Source: an uncultured Thiothrix sp. (lineage in GTDB: Bacteria > Pseudomonadota > Gammaproteobacteria > Poriferisulfidales > GCA-002705445). From it: a stretch of DNA of 64,000 bases. The notes beneath the pieces were generated by a model. The model worked only from the letters and a program-made list of their open reading frames with translations. It did not search any database and was not told the origin of the DNA. Of this stretch, positions 1 through 11,320 are shown in pieces (position 1 is the first letter of the stretch; every line of letters begins with the position of its first letter). The stretch spans positions 248,001 to 312,000 of the forward strand of contig CACNYJ010000001.1 in the NCBI GenBank assembly GCA_902624655.1, given 5' to 3'. The position numbers and the translations under genes are program-made.

Positions 1-1
1 G

Positions 2-1129
2 AATCAATCAAACAACGATAAAGACCCTTGGGAAAGGAACAAAGGACAAAATCCACCGGATTTGGATGCCGTTCTTAATAAGCTTACTTCATCTTTAAGC
101 AATATGTTTGGCTCAAAAAAAGTTTCAAATGGCGGTGGTGGCGGTAAAAAGGGGATGTCTGTTGTTACTCTATTAGTTTTTGTCCTTTTAGTGTGGTCAG
201 CTACTGGATTCTATATTGTTAGCGAGAATGAAAGAGCTGTGATTCTTCGCTTTGGCGAATATCAGAGAACCGCTATGCCAGGACCTGGCTGGCACTTACC
301 AAGACCAGTTGAAACCCATGAAACTATAAACTTTACTGGAATAAGAAGTGTTGAGAAAAGAACAACAATGCTTACCAAAGATGAAAATATTGTCGAACTT
401 GCTTTCTCAGTTCAATATAGAATAAATAGCGCAGAGAATTATCTATTTAATGTTGAAAATCCTGATATACCAGGAGACAGAACCTGCAGATTTGGTAGTA
501 GAAGCACAATTTGTGGTGTATTAGATTCTGCAATTAGAGACGTCGTTGGAAAAAATGATATGGACTATATTTTGAGAGAAGGAAGAACAGAAATCTCAAA
601 TAAGACAGAGACTTTAATGCAAGATGTGTTAAATAGTTACCAGGCAGGAATTCAAGTCATCACAGTGAATCTTCAAGACTCGCAGCCACCTGACGCAGTG
701 CAAGACGCTTTCCAAGATGCTACAAAGGCTAGAGAAGATATGGAAAGATACAAGAATGAGGCCCAAGCTTATGCAAATGAAGTTGTGCCTAAAGCAAGAG
801 GTGAAGCTGCCCGAATGATACAAGATGCTTTAGCTTATAAAGAAAGAGTAATTGCAAATGCCGAAGGGGATGCAGATAGATTTATTAAATTACTTAAAGA
901 GTACAAAAGAGCACCAGAAGTTACAAAAAAACGTTTATACATGGATGCACTTGAGTCAGTATTATCTAATAGCTCAAAACTCATGATTGATATCAAATCA
1001 GGAAATAACTTGATGCTATTGCCCTTAGATAAAATTATTAATCCTGAAAAGACCAAGGAATCAATTGATAATTCGACTGAGGTTGAGGAACCTATGGAAA
1101 ATAACACAAACAAAAGAGAGGGAAGGTAA
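2..1129 (+). CDS. hflK: HflK, FtsH protease modulator (5' end outside window)
   Basis: HflK forms with HflC a membrane complex that modulates the FtsH protease on the periplasmic side of the inner membrane. The frame is open to the left edge and already reads a typical HflK start (DPWE, then PPDLDAV), so the first codons lie upstream; an internal TTG at 62 is not the true start. A Gly-rich stretch is followed by one membrane segment (roughly bases 155-220) and then an SPFH/band-7 domain with a long charged helical part. Compared with E. coli HflK as I remember it, there is an extra segment near bases 470-525 with two cysteines (RTCRFGSRSTIC), which is odd. hflC follows after 2 bases, so the pair is co-translated. 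Identification is firm; only the start is missing. Confidence 0.95.
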   Translation, partial: NQSNNDKDPWERNKGQNPPDLDAVLNKLTSSLSNMFGSKKVSNGGGGGKKGMSVVTLLVFVLLVWSATGFYIVSENERAVILRFGEYQRTAMPGPGWHLPRPVETHETINFTGIRSVEKRTTMLTKDENIVELAFSVQYRINSAENYLFNVENPDIPGDRTCRFGSRSTICGVLDSAIRDVVGKNDMDYILREGRTEISNKTETLMQDVLNSYQAGIQVITVNLQDSQPPDAVQDAFQDATKAREDMERYKNEAQAYANEVVPKARGEAARMIQDALAYKERVIANAEGDADRFIKLLKEYKRAPEVTKKRLYMDALESVLSNSSKLMIDIKSGNNLMLLPLDKIINPEKTKESIDNSTEVEEPMENNTNKREGR

Positions 1130-1131
1130 AA

Positions 1132-1986
1132 ATGAATACTAAAATTTTATTTCTATTAGGCGGTTTATTTTTAATTTTTTCTTCCACCGTTTTCTTCGTA
1201 AAAGAAACCCAAAGAGCCATGGTTTTCCAGTTAGGTGAAATCAAAAGAGACGATCTAAAGCCGGGTTTACATTTTAAACTTCCACTTGTTAACAACGTAA
1301 GAAAATTTGATGCAAGAATCCTTACAATGGACGCGAAACCAGAATTATTTCTAACAAGTGAAAAGAAAAATATGTCGGTTGATTTTTTCGTTAAGTGGAA
1401 AATTGCTAACGTAAAATCATATTATAAATCTACCTTAGGAGATAGAGCTAGAGCAGAAGGAAGGATTACACAAATTGTTAAGGATGAGTTAAAAAACCAA
1501 TTTGGTATTAGAACTATTCAACAAGCTATATCTGGTGAAAGAGAAGAAATTATGCAACAACTCGAGTCAAAAGCACAAGTTGTTGCTGGAGAACTTGGCA
1601 TAGAGCTCGTTGATGTAAGGATTAGCAGAATTGAGCTCCCAGAGGATGTTAGTGAGTCGGTTTATCAAAGAATGCGTGCAGAAAGAAGTAGAACTGCAAA
1701 AGACTTCAGAGCAAGAGGGCAAGAAACAGCTGAAAACATAAGAGCACAAGCTGACAAGAAAAGAACAGTTATTATTGCTGAAGCATATAGAACATCAGAG
1801 AAGGAGAGAGGCTCAGGCGATGCAAAATCAACGGCTATATATGCCGACGCTTATGGAAGAGATGCTGAGTTTTATGCATTTACAAGAAGTCTCAAGGCTT
1901 ATATAAACTCTTTCACTAATAAGTCTGATATGCTTGTGATAGATCCTGATTCAGAGTTTTTTGAATATTTTAAAAATATAGAATAA
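1132..1986 (+). CDS. hflC: HflC, FtsH protease modulator
   Basis: This is the partner of HflK in the HflKC complex that surrounds and restrains FtsH. The 284-residue product has one N-terminal membrane anchor (residues 5-22), then an SPFH/band-7 domain (start marked by QRAMVFQLGEI) and a long charged helix with the RAEGQ-like series RARGQETAENIRAQADKKR. Length fits the family, which is usually a little over 300 residues. The start ATG lies 2 bases after the hflK stop and follows a GGAAGG-like ribosome site inside the hflK end. The pairing and order with hflK are standard in Proteobacteria. Confidence 0.95.
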   Translation: MNTKILFLLGGLFLIFSSTVFFVKETQRAMVFQLGEIKRDDLKPGLHFKLPLVNNVRKFDARILTMDAKPELFLTSEKKNMSVDFFVKWKIANVKSYYKSTLGDRARAEGRITQIVKDELKNQFGIRTIQQAISGEREEIMQQLESKAQVVAGELGIELVDVRISRIELPEDVSESVYQRMRAERSRTAKDFRARGQETAENIRAQADKKRTVIIAEAYRTSEKERGSGDAKSTAIYADAYGRDAEFYAFTRSLKAYINSFTNKSDMLVIDPDSEFFEYFKNIE

Positions 1987-2036
1987 CACCAAAAATAAAT
2001 TTGCCAATAACAATAATTAATCATTAAAATATACAA

Positions 2037-4293
<2,257 letters not shown>

Positions 4294-4308
4294 ATATTAT
4301 TTCTTATA

Positions 4309-5526
4309 ATGCACTTAACCAATATAAAAATCGCTCAATTACAACAATATTTTCTTCCATTAGCGGCATTTTTTATCTTAATATCATCAGCAGCTGCAAA
4401 CCTATTTATAATACTTGCCGTATTATCATCAATCTTAGTTTGTATTAAAAATAATCATTTAAAAAAATTATTTCAAAGAAAATCATTTATTTTTTGTACA
4501 ATTTTATATCTATTATTATTATGTTCATCTTTTTATAGTGTAGCAGATACCGAACAAATTATTGAGGCTGCAAAAAAATATATTAAGTTTTTGTATATTC
4601 CTATTCTTTATTACTCTGTTAAGCAATATGATAGTAGCAATTTTATTATTCGATTTTTTATTGCTGGAGTAACAATAATTTTATTCATGTCATATATGAA
4701 GTATTTCAAAGTATTTAATTTTGATATATTTTACGATTTTTTAAAAATTATAAATTTAGCCGATACAAAAGAAAAAATTATCATAAATGAAACAGCAATT
4801 TTTCAACACTATATAATTCAAGGTATTGTATTTTCTTTTTATTCCTTTCTATGTCTAATTTTTGGAATTAAGAAAAAAAATATTATGTATATTATATTAG
4901 CAGCTTTATCATTTATTAATGTTCTTTTTATGAATGATTCTAGAACAGCATATATACTGATTACATTTTTATTATTATTATGTTTTCTTTTTTTGATCAA
5001 AAATACTAAGTTCAGATTAGGATTTTTGATGATCGTAACTATCTTAATGTTTACTCAGTTTTCAGATAACCTAAAGCATAGATTAGAAGTTCTTGATACA
5101 GATATTAGTTATATAAAAGATGGAAATTATAATTCATCTTTAGGGCTGAGACTAATTTGGTTAAAAGTTGGTATTGGCAATTTGCAGAATCAACCAATAT
5201 TTGGTTCAGGCATAGGATCATTTAAGAAAAATTCGCAAACTTATTTTAAGGAAAGTAATATCCCTCTTCATAATAATTATATTACAAATAACCCGCATAA
5301 TGAATTTATTAGCATTTCCTCACAACTAGGGATAACCGGGTTACTTCTCTATCTTGCATTTATTTTTTATTTATTTACCGAGGCCAGAAAGGATACTTTG
5401 TATGTTGGAATAGTTTCTATGATACTTATAACTTCATTATTTAACAGCGCTTTCTACGATAATATGTTAGGATTATTTTTGGTTATTACTTTATGTCTTT
5501 CACAAGATAGTAAATTAAAAATATAA
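4309..5526 (+). CDS. O-antigen ligase / polymerase-family membrane protein
   Basis: This 405-residue protein is strongly hydrophobic, with about ten predicted membrane segments by eye. Its large loop ends in the NNPHNEFI signature (about residues 337-344), followed by SSQLGITGLLLYL, the pattern of the Wzy_C/WaaL family. In an island with an ABC exporter and no visible Wzx flippase, ligation of the finished polymer to lipid A-core (WaaL role) is more likely than Wzy polymerisation, but the family does not distinguish the two. It is the first island gene, 15 bases after purA and 16 bases before the exporter permease. The acceptor and sugar specificity cannot be read from the sequence. Confidence 0.8.
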   Translation: MHLTNIKIAQLQQYFLPLAAFFILISSAAANLFIILAVLSSILVCIKNNHLKKLFQRKSFIFCTILYLLLLCSSFYSVADTEQIIEAAKKYIKFLYIPILYYSVKQYDSSNFIIRFFIAGVTIILFMSYMKYFKVFNFDIFYDFLKIINLADTKEKIIINETAIFQHYIIQGIVFSFYSFLCLIFGIKKKNIMYIILAALSFINVLFMNDSRTAYILITFLLLLCFLFLIKNTKFRLGFLMIVTILMFTQFSDNLKHRLEVLDTDISYIKDGNYNSSLGLRLIWLKVGIGNLQNQPIFGSGIGSFKKNSQTYFKESNIPLHNNYITNNPHNEFISISSQLGITGLLLYLAFIFYLFTEARKDTLYVGIVSMILITSLFNSAFYDNMLGLFLVITLCLSQDSKLKI

Positions 5527-5542
5527 ATATATAATTATAATA

Positions 5543-6343
5543 ATGAGTTTTTTTCATAAAAATTGTGCAATAAATGATATCGTATTTTCTTTGAAAAATT
5601 ATTATGCCTGGTCTTATCTTTCTTATTTTGATTTGAGACTTAAATACAGAAGAACTTTTCTTGGACCGTGGTGGGTTGTTTTAGGTATAGCAATCTCTGC
5701 AACAGCGATGTGCCTACTTTGGAGTACAATTTTTAATTTAGATTGGAAAAATTATTTAACTTATTTATTTTCAGGTTTTATAATATGGATGTGGATTAGC
5801 CAACAAGTAATAGATGCGCCAGATGTATTTTCGGGTGTTGCTTCAAAATATATTAGAGCTTATCCCAATCCTCCGCTTTTTTATGTTTTTCGTAAATGCT
5901 TCTTAAGTTTTTTACTTTTTTTACATCATTTACCATTGATTGTCTTGGTTGTATTATTTGTTAACAATGGAATCGAAGCATCAGTCTTGTACTCGCTTCC
6001 TTTGGGCCTTTTCTTAATTTTTATTAATGCAATTTTATTCACTGTTAACGTTGGTATGCTCTCTGCTAGGTACCGAGATATTGATCCCTTGATAAAATCA
6101 CTTATGCCGCCAATGTTATTACTTACACCTGTTTTATGGAAACCTGAAATGCTTGGTGAGTATGCACATTTTATATATTTCAATCCATTCACCTATTTTG
6201 TTGGAATTATAAGAAATGATTTAATAGGGCTAGACTTTGATATGGTTATTTGGATTGGTACCTTGATAATTACTTTTTTTCAAATTTTTATTTTCTTTTT
6301 TCTTTATTCAAAGAAGAGCAAGAGAATTGTATTTTGGGTATAA
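5543..6343 (+). CDS. wzm: Polysaccharide ABC exporter permease (Wzm type)
   Basis: This is an ABC-2 type permease that, with the following ATPase, moves an undecaprenyl-linked polysaccharide across the inner membrane. The 266-residue product has the family N-terminal amphipathic region (DLRLKYRRTFLGPWW, residues 33-47), then six hydrophobic segments. The C-terminal part contains the usual FNPFTYFVGIIR. Size matches Wzm/KpsM proteins. The ATPase gene starts 2 bases after its stop. The presence of this pair implies ABC-dependent synthesis, in which the chain is finished in the cytoplasm before export. Confidence 0.9.
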   Translation: MSFFHKNCAINDIVFSLKNYYAWSYLSYFDLRLKYRRTFLGPWWVVLGIAISATAMCLLWSTIFNLDWKNYLTYLFSGFIIWMWISQQVIDAPDVFSGVASKYIRAYPNPPLFYVFRKCFLSFLLFLHHLPLIVLVVLFVNNGIEASVLYSLPLGLFLIFINAILFTVNVGMLSARYRDIDPLIKSLMPPMLLLTPVLWKPEMLGEYAHFIYFNPFTYFVGIIRNDLIGLDFDMVIWIGTLIITFFQIFIFFFLYSKKSKRIVFWV

Positions 6344-6345
6344 AT

Positions 6346-7107
6346 ATGCAGTCGCAAATAATTTTAAAAAATGTCTGTTTGGATTTCCCAGTTTACGATG
6401 CTGTATCTTTATCTTTTAGAAATAAAGTAAGTAATATGGGTAAAGTTATTGTTACCAGAACAACAAAAAATAATTCTGGTGGAAAAATAATTAAAGGATT
6501 AAGAGATATAAATTATATTTTTAATCATGGGGATAAAGTCGCTTTGCTTGGTCACAATGGCTCTGGAAAGACAACATTGCTCAAGCTTTTAGCTGGTATT
6601 TACGCACCAACTTCAGGATCTATACAAAAGACTGGAGAAACCAACTGCATGTTGGATATTGGATTTGGATTTGAGCAGGATGCTACAGGCTATGAGAATA
6701 TTATATTATCAAATATTACAAGAGGATTAACAAAGGAACAGGTTGATAAGATTCTTCCAGAAATAGTTGAATTTTGTGGACTTGGCGAATTTCTAAATAT
6801 GCCATTAAGGACATACTCAAGTGGTATGCAGGCTAGACTTGCATTTTCATCTGCAATTGCAAATACACCAGGGATTCTATTAATTGATGAATTTTTTTCT
6901 ACTGGCGACATAGAGTTTTCAAAGAAGAGTAAGAAAAAAGTTTTAGAAATGATGAGTAATTCCTCAATATTAGTTTTTGCTTCTCATGATCTTTCACTGC
7001 TTAAATCTATATGTAATAAAGCAATATGTATGCAAAATGGCAAAGTTATTTATTCGGGTGAAACCTCGGAAGCAATAGAATATTACAAAGGTATTTATGA
7101 AAAGTAA
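6346..7107 (+). CDS. wzt: Polysaccharide ABC exporter ATPase (Wzt type)
   Basis: This is the ATP-binding partner of the permease at 5543. I chose the ATG at 6346 (MQSQIILKN) rather than a longer in-frame start at 6250, which would lie inside the permease gene and read unrelated sequence. The 253-residue product shows Walker A GHNGSGKTT (69-77), the ABC signature as YSSGMQARL (157-165), Walker B ILLIDE (177-182) and the switch histidine in FASHD (H214). It ends soon after the nucleotide-binding domain, so it lacks the C-terminal carbohydrate-binding domain found in Wzt proteins that recognise a capped chain end. Export is therefore probably not coupled to a terminal modification in the E. coli O8/O9a manner. 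Confidence 0.9.
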   Translation: MQSQIILKNVCLDFPVYDAVSLSFRNKVSNMGKVIVTRTTKNNSGGKIIKGLRDINYIFNHGDKVALLGHNGSGKTTLLKLLAGIYAPTSGSIQKTGETNCMLDIGFGFEQDATGYENIILSNITRGLTKEQVDKILPEIVEFCGLGEFLNMPLRTYSSGMQARLAFSSAIANTPGILLIDEFFSTGDIEFSKKSKKKVLEMMSNSSILVFASHDLSLLKSICNKAICMQNGKVIYSGETSEAIEYYKGIYEK

Positions 7108-8554
7108 TTTTGAATTAAATTATAAAGTTAATCCTAGTCATGATTGTAAAAAGTTTGTTAAATCTGACAACCAAAAATCTTTTACGAAGCATTCCTATGA
7201 TGATGAGATAGTAAGGGCCAATTTATGTCCTTCTCTTATTTCAATTTTATTTAACACAAATAATATTCAATCATCGGTCAATTCTATTGAAAAATTTGTA
7301 CAGAGAGCAAAAGATCCTAGCAATATACAATTTTGTATAAAAATCGATAATGAAGAAAATTTTGTTGAAGAATTTCTTAAATCCATAAAGCATTTTAAAT
7401 GCCATTTTATTATATTGTCATCTCCAAAGGGTAGAGGATATATAGATTTATGGCAATGGATTAATTTTTTATACGCTGTGTCATCTAGAAAATCCTATTT
7501 TTTCTTAAATATTTCTGATGAAATGTGTGTCCAAGAAAAAAACTGGGATGTAAAACTGAAAAAATTAATAGATTTAGAGAAAGATGGTATTTTTAGATTA
7601 AGAACCTCGGTTTATAAAAATAGAAATTATAATAATTTATTCGAATGTGGTTATGCTCCAGATACCACAGCAATTTATTCTAAAAAATATCTTAAAATCC
7701 AAGGAAATTTTTCAGTATGTTTCGGACCAGATAATGGCCAACAAATTATTGCGTATTATTTAGCAACATTAAATTATCCAAGACATTTTCAATTTTCAAG
7801 AGATTATGTAATAAATACAATTAGCTTTTCTGGTCAAGGAACAAACAAAGGCTTGAATGATGAAAAGCGAAAAGAAAGGTTAGCAATAAATTATCTTCTT
7901 TGGCAAAATATGTTTAAGTATAAACATCAGCTTGAATATTTTTTCAGGGCAAGAAAAATCCAAGTTGAGATTCTTAAAAGTCAATTTAAAGATATAGATA
8001 TTTTTCATAATAAATTTCAAAGAAGGTTTGAAATTAGATTAAAAAGTGAAAATGATCAAAATTTAAAACTATTTTTATCATATAATATTTCAAAAATAAA
8101 ACTTTTTTTACAGAATATTTCTAAAATTAATTTTTTTAAATTTCATACTGGGTTTTCTAGACCATTTTATGAAGGTATACTTTTCCACTTCTATGTTATA
8201 TTTTTTAAAAAAATACCAAAACAAAAAATTTTGAAAGAATTACCCAAAACTAATTACCTAACGTATGTTAATTTGTATGTTGAAAAAACATCATTAATCT
8301 CAAAAAAGTTTAATAATATACTTCGGGTGAATAAAAAAATCTACTTCTCAGAATATGTCTTTTTTCTAATTGGCCTATTCTTTTTTACTTTATACGCCTT
8401 ATTATTAATTCATCAACTTAGAATAAATATTTCATTACTCAATAAAAGATTTAAAATTTTTATTCGACCGTATTTTCAACATAAAAAATCATATATTTTT
8501 AAAAATAATAGATTAGACCAATCGAAAACAGTAGTAGTCAGGAGTGATGATTGA
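7097..8554 (+). CDS. Divergent GT-A-like protein, KNWD family member 1
   Basis: I do not recognise a named family. The 485-residue product opens a glycosyltransferase-like alpha/beta region (LISILFNTNN) and has an acidic motif SDE at 140-142, followed by KNWD (148-151), then FRLRTS (166-171), FECGYAPD (182-189) and FGPDNG (209-214). The same ordered motifs occur in the products at 15246, 24079 and, more weakly, 25945, so these are four paralogues. The acidic motif sits where a GT-A fold carries its DxD. A hydrophobic segment near residues 418-440 suggests membrane attachment at the C-terminus. It overlaps the wzt end by 11 bases and the next gene by 4. A sugar-transferase role is inference from motifs and context. 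Confidence 0.6.
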   Translation: MKSNFELNYKVNPSHDCKKFVKSDNQKSFTKHSYDDEIVRANLCPSLISILFNTNNIQSSVNSIEKFVQRAKDPSNIQFCIKIDNEENFVEEFLKSIKHFKCHFIILSSPKGRGYIDLWQWINFLYAVSSRKSYFFLNISDEMCVQEKNWDVKLKKLIDLEKDGIFRLRTSVYKNRNYNNLFECGYAPDTTAIYSKKYLKIQGNFSVCFGPDNGQQIIAYYLATLNYPRHFQFSRDYVINTISFSGQGTNKGLNDEKRKERLAINYLLWQNMFKYKHQLEYFFRARKIQVEILKSQFKDIDIFHNKFQRRFEIRLKSENDQNLKLFLSYNISKIKLFLQNISKINFFKFHTGFSRPFYEGILFHFYVIFFKKIPKQKILKELPKTNYLTYVNLYVEKTSLISKKFNNILRVNKKIYFSEYVFFLIGLFFFTLYALLLIHQLRINISLLNKRFKIFIRPYFQHKKSYIFKNNRLDQSKTVVVRSDD

Positions 8555-9741
8555 TGAATCAGTGTGTAATATTAGTTGGAGGTAAGGGTACAAGATTAGG
8601 CGAATTAACAAAGAATTTTCCGAAACCAATGATTGAGGTCAATGGCAGACCCTTTATTTTATATATTCTTGATTACGTAGTAAGATTCGGCTTTAAAGAA
8701 ATTATATTATTAGCTTCTCATGGAAGTGAATTTTTAAAAGATTTCTTTAAAGATTTTAGCTACAAGGGATGCAAGATTAAAATTATCATTGAAGATAATC
8801 CTCTTGGTACTGGCGGCGCAATTATAAATTCTTATGAATTTTTAGATGAAAATTTTTTTTGTTTAAACGGCGATTCTATTATTGAAGGAAATTGGTTATC
8901 AATTTTACAGAACTTTGACGACAATTGCGACTCTGTAGTTGCTTTGACTAAAACTATTGACCCTAAAAGGTATGGTTCAGTGATTCTAGAAAATGATATT
9001 GTAAAAAAATTTTCCGAGAAAAATATAAATGCAAGCTCTAAATTTATAAATGCGGGAATATATATATTCAGAAGAAAAATTTTTAAAGATTATAAAAAAG
9101 AATTTATATCTTTGGAAAAGGATATTCTACCTATTTTAGTAAATAATAAAAAGATAAAAGGAAAGCATATACATGGTTATTTTATAGATATTGGAACACC
9201 AGAATCTTTGAAGGAAGGAATTGATAGGAATTGGAATACTGAAAGAAAAGCAGTTATTTTTGATAGAGATGGAACATTAAACGAAGATGATGGGTATACA
9301 TATAAAACATCTGATTTAAAATGGAAAAAGGGGGCTATAGAGTTAATAAAGTACTGTAATGATAAAAATTATTATGTTTTTGTGGCAACAAATCAGTCTG
9401 GTATAGCAAAAGATAAATTTAAAGAATCAGATATGCATAATTTTCATAAAGAAATGCAAGAACAGCTTAAAATTGCAGGCGCTCACATTGATAAATTTTA
9501 TTTTAGCCCTTATCATTTAGATGCAATATTACCTAAATTTAGAAAAGATAGTAAAAATAGAAAACCTAAAACCGGGATGTTAGAACAAATTCAGAAAGAA
9601 TGGAATCTCTTAAAGAAGAATATGATTATGATCGGCGATAGAGAAACTGATTTTCAATGTGCCAAAAATTTCCAAATAAAAGGGTTTTTGTATAATGGAA
9701 AAGATAACCTATTTGATACCTTTGCGGAGAAAATTTTTTGA
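8551..9741 (+). CDS. Fused heptose-1-phosphate guanylyltransferase / heptose bisphosphate phosphatase (HddC-GmhB)
   Basis: The 396-residue product joins two enzymes. Residues 1 to about 225 form a sugar-phosphate nucleotidyltransferase (VGGKGTRL, then FPKPMIEVNGRPF) like HddC, which makes GDP-D-glycero-D-manno-heptose. From about 233 a HAD phosphatase begins (FDRDGTLNEDDG, later TNQSG and IGDRETDF) like GmhB, which removes the 7-phosphate from heptose 1,7-bisphosphate. With gmhA (27267) and the HddA-type kinase (17269) it completes the GDP-heptose route. The phosphatase half lacks the cysteine-rich zinc loop of E. coli GmhB; the matching stretch (SPYHLDAILPKFRKDS) has no cysteine. The GDP preference is inferred from the HddA kinase partner. 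Confidence 0.85.
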   Translation: MMNQCVILVGGKGTRLGELTKNFPKPMIEVNGRPFILYILDYVVRFGFKEIILLASHGSEFLKDFFKDFSYKGCKIKIIIEDNPLGTGGAIINSYEFLDENFFCLNGDSIIEGNWLSILQNFDDNCDSVVALTKTIDPKRYGSVILENDIVKKFSEKNINASSKFINAGIYIFRRKIFKDYKKEFISLEKDILPILVNNKKIKGKHIHGYFIDIGTPESLKEGIDRNWNTERKAVIFDRDGTLNEDDGYTYKTSDLKWKKGAIELIKYCNDKNYYVFVATNQSGIAKDKFKESDMHNFHKEMQEQLKIAGAHIDKFYFSPYHLDAILPKFRKDSKNRKPKTGMLEQIQKEWNLLKKNMIMIGDRETDFQCAKNFQIKGFLYNGKDNLFDTFAEKIF

Positions 9742-10421
9742 ATAAATTAGATTTTTTTAATAATCAAGGTTATACAATTTTAGAAAATATTTTTTCTAAT
9801 GCAGTATGCGATGATATAAATAAAGTCGCTGATAATTTAAGAGGTAAAAAAGATTATATGCCTATAATGAATATACATAAATCCTCAGAAAAAGTTTTGA
9901 AATTGATGTCAAATAATAAAATTTTAAAATTTGTTGAGAATTTTTTTGAAGGAAATGCCCAAGGATTGCAGACTGAGTATTTTTTTATGCCGCCAGGCAC
10001 CAAAGGATTTAGCCCTCACCAGGACAATACTTATGTTAAAGCAAAAGGAAATTCATTCATATCTGCTTGGGTTGCTCTTACAGACGTCAGTCAAGAGAAT
10101 GGAGGTCTTATGATTTGGCCAGAGTCTCACAAAGAGGAGGAAATGGCATTAAAAGAAAACGAATCTTTGCCAAGTAAAAATCAAGACCCAAATGCTAGGA
10201 AGATGTCATTAATTATTCCAAAAAAATATCAAGTTGTATCTCCAAAAATATCAAAGGGTAGCGTACTAATCATTCACAGTTGGCTTGCTCATGCATCAAA
10301 CGACAATGCTTCAGAGAGAAATAGAAATGCACTATTATGCACATACATAAAACAGGGAGCAAATTTCAGATCTGGAAATTATGCAAAAAGAAAGTCATTT
10401 AATTTGATTAAAACAAACTAA
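9738..10421 (+). CDS. PhyH-family Fe(II)/2-oxoglutarate dioxygenase
   Basis: The 227-residue product is a phytanoyl-CoA dioxygenase-like enzyme, a family that hydroxylates small molecules using Fe(II), O2 and 2-oxoglutarate. The facial triad is visible: H94 and D96 in FSPHQDN, and H185 in LAHASND, with a 2-oxoglutarate-binding arginine candidate at R194 or R196. Between them stands WVALTDVSQENGGL, a typical PhyH strand pair. The start is a TTG that overlaps the preceding stop (TTGA), one of several such starts here. A second oxygenase follows directly. The substrate is unknown; context suggests a sugar nucleotide or glycan residue. I see no feature pointing to lipid metabolism. Confidence 0.8.
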   Translation: MNKLDFFNNQGYTILENIFSNAVCDDINKVADNLRGKKDYMPIMNIHKSSEKVLKLMSNNKILKFVENFFEGNAQGLQTEYFFMPPGTKGFSPHQDNTYVKAKGNSFISAWVALTDVSQENGGLMIWPESHKEEEMALKENESLPSKNQDPNARKMSLIIPKKYQVVSPKISKGSVLIIHSWLAHASNDNASERNRNALLCTYIKQGANFRSGNYAKRKSFNLIKTN

Positions 10422-11308
10422 TGATGAAAAAAAAAGGACACATGGGAAAAACTATAGCCTTTGAATCGAAGGAAGATCGCGAATTATTTTTAAGTGATTA
10501 TAACTCATTAAGTTTAATTGAAAAAATTTTTTCGAAATGGATGCATCAAAGTAAATATGATACTAAGAAAATTAAATTTAAAGAAAATATTATAAAAGAA
10601 CTATTAAAAAAAGATTTTATTACAAAAAAAAAATTTTCAGATTATAATTTCGAGCTAGAAAAACTACATTTATGTTTAAAATCTGATTTAAAAAATTTAG
10701 ATGAATCTGAGCAAAATGAAATATCTATTAGTTTTTATGAAACTTCAGATATTATTAAAGAAACCTATATTGAATTTATAAAAAAAATTATTTCACCCCT
10801 TTTCCCTGAGGAAATATATTATCAAGTTGTTCCTACGTTTCGTTTTCACTTTCCAAATCAAAAGGGATATGATTGGCAGGATAGATATCATACTGATATC
10901 ATGTTAGGGCACCCTCCATATGAATTTAATCTTTGGATTCCTTTTACAAAAGTTTATGGTACAAATAGCATGAGACTCATGCCTTTCAAAGAGAGTAAAA
11001 AAGTAATTGAGTCCTGTAATAAAGATTTTGAATTATTTGCAGAAAAAACACAGTATGATGAGTCTTTTATTTATGAGTTAAAAAAAAATTCTTCTCCATT
11101 AGAAATGAATTATGGTGATTTTATAATATTTGACCCAAGATGTTTGCATTGTACTCAGTACAATGATACAAAAGATACAAGAATTAGTATGGATATAAGA
11201 ATAATAATGAAAAGTGCATTGAATAACTACTCAAGGGAATATAGAACAACTGGCAGAAAAAAAATGCCTTTTTTACCTGGCCATTATTTCTCAAAGTATG
11301 CAGTTTAA
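10421..11308 (+). CDS. Putative Fe(II)/2-oxoglutarate oxygenase, divergent
   Basis: The 295-residue product keeps an oxygenase facial triad: H157 and D159 in RYHTDIML, and H243 in RCLHCTQYN, with R254 in DTRISMD as the likely 2-oxoglutarate contact. The order and spacing resemble PhyH/StrG-type sugar-pathway oxygenases more than prolyl hydroxylases. The N-terminal 120 residues are charged, helical and not recognised. The gene overlaps the previous stop by one base (TAATG), and a run of nine A follows the second ATG, which could shift translation or vary in length. Assignment to the superfamily is reasonable; function is not known. Confidence 0.6.
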   Translation: MMKKKGHMGKTIAFESKEDRELFLSDYNSLSLIEKIFSKWMHQSKYDTKKIKFKENIIKELLKKDFITKKKFSDYNFELEKLHLCLKSDLKNLDESEQNEISISFYETSDIIKETYIEFIKKIISPLFPEEIYYQVVPTFRFHFPNQKGYDWQDRYHTDIMLGHPPYEFNLWIPFTKVYGTNSMRLMPFKESKKVIESCNKDFELFAEKTQYDESFIYELKKNSSPLEMNYGDFIIFDPRCLHCTQYNDTKDTRISMDIRIIMKSALNNYSREYRTTGRKKMPFLPGHYFSKYAV

Positions 11309-11320
11309 TAGATTAAAATT

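Noticed and set aside
6250-6345. Longer start for the Wzt gene
   Set aside because: The extra 32 codons overlap the permease gene in another frame and read unlike any ABC ATPase start; ATG 6346 gives a normal beginning.
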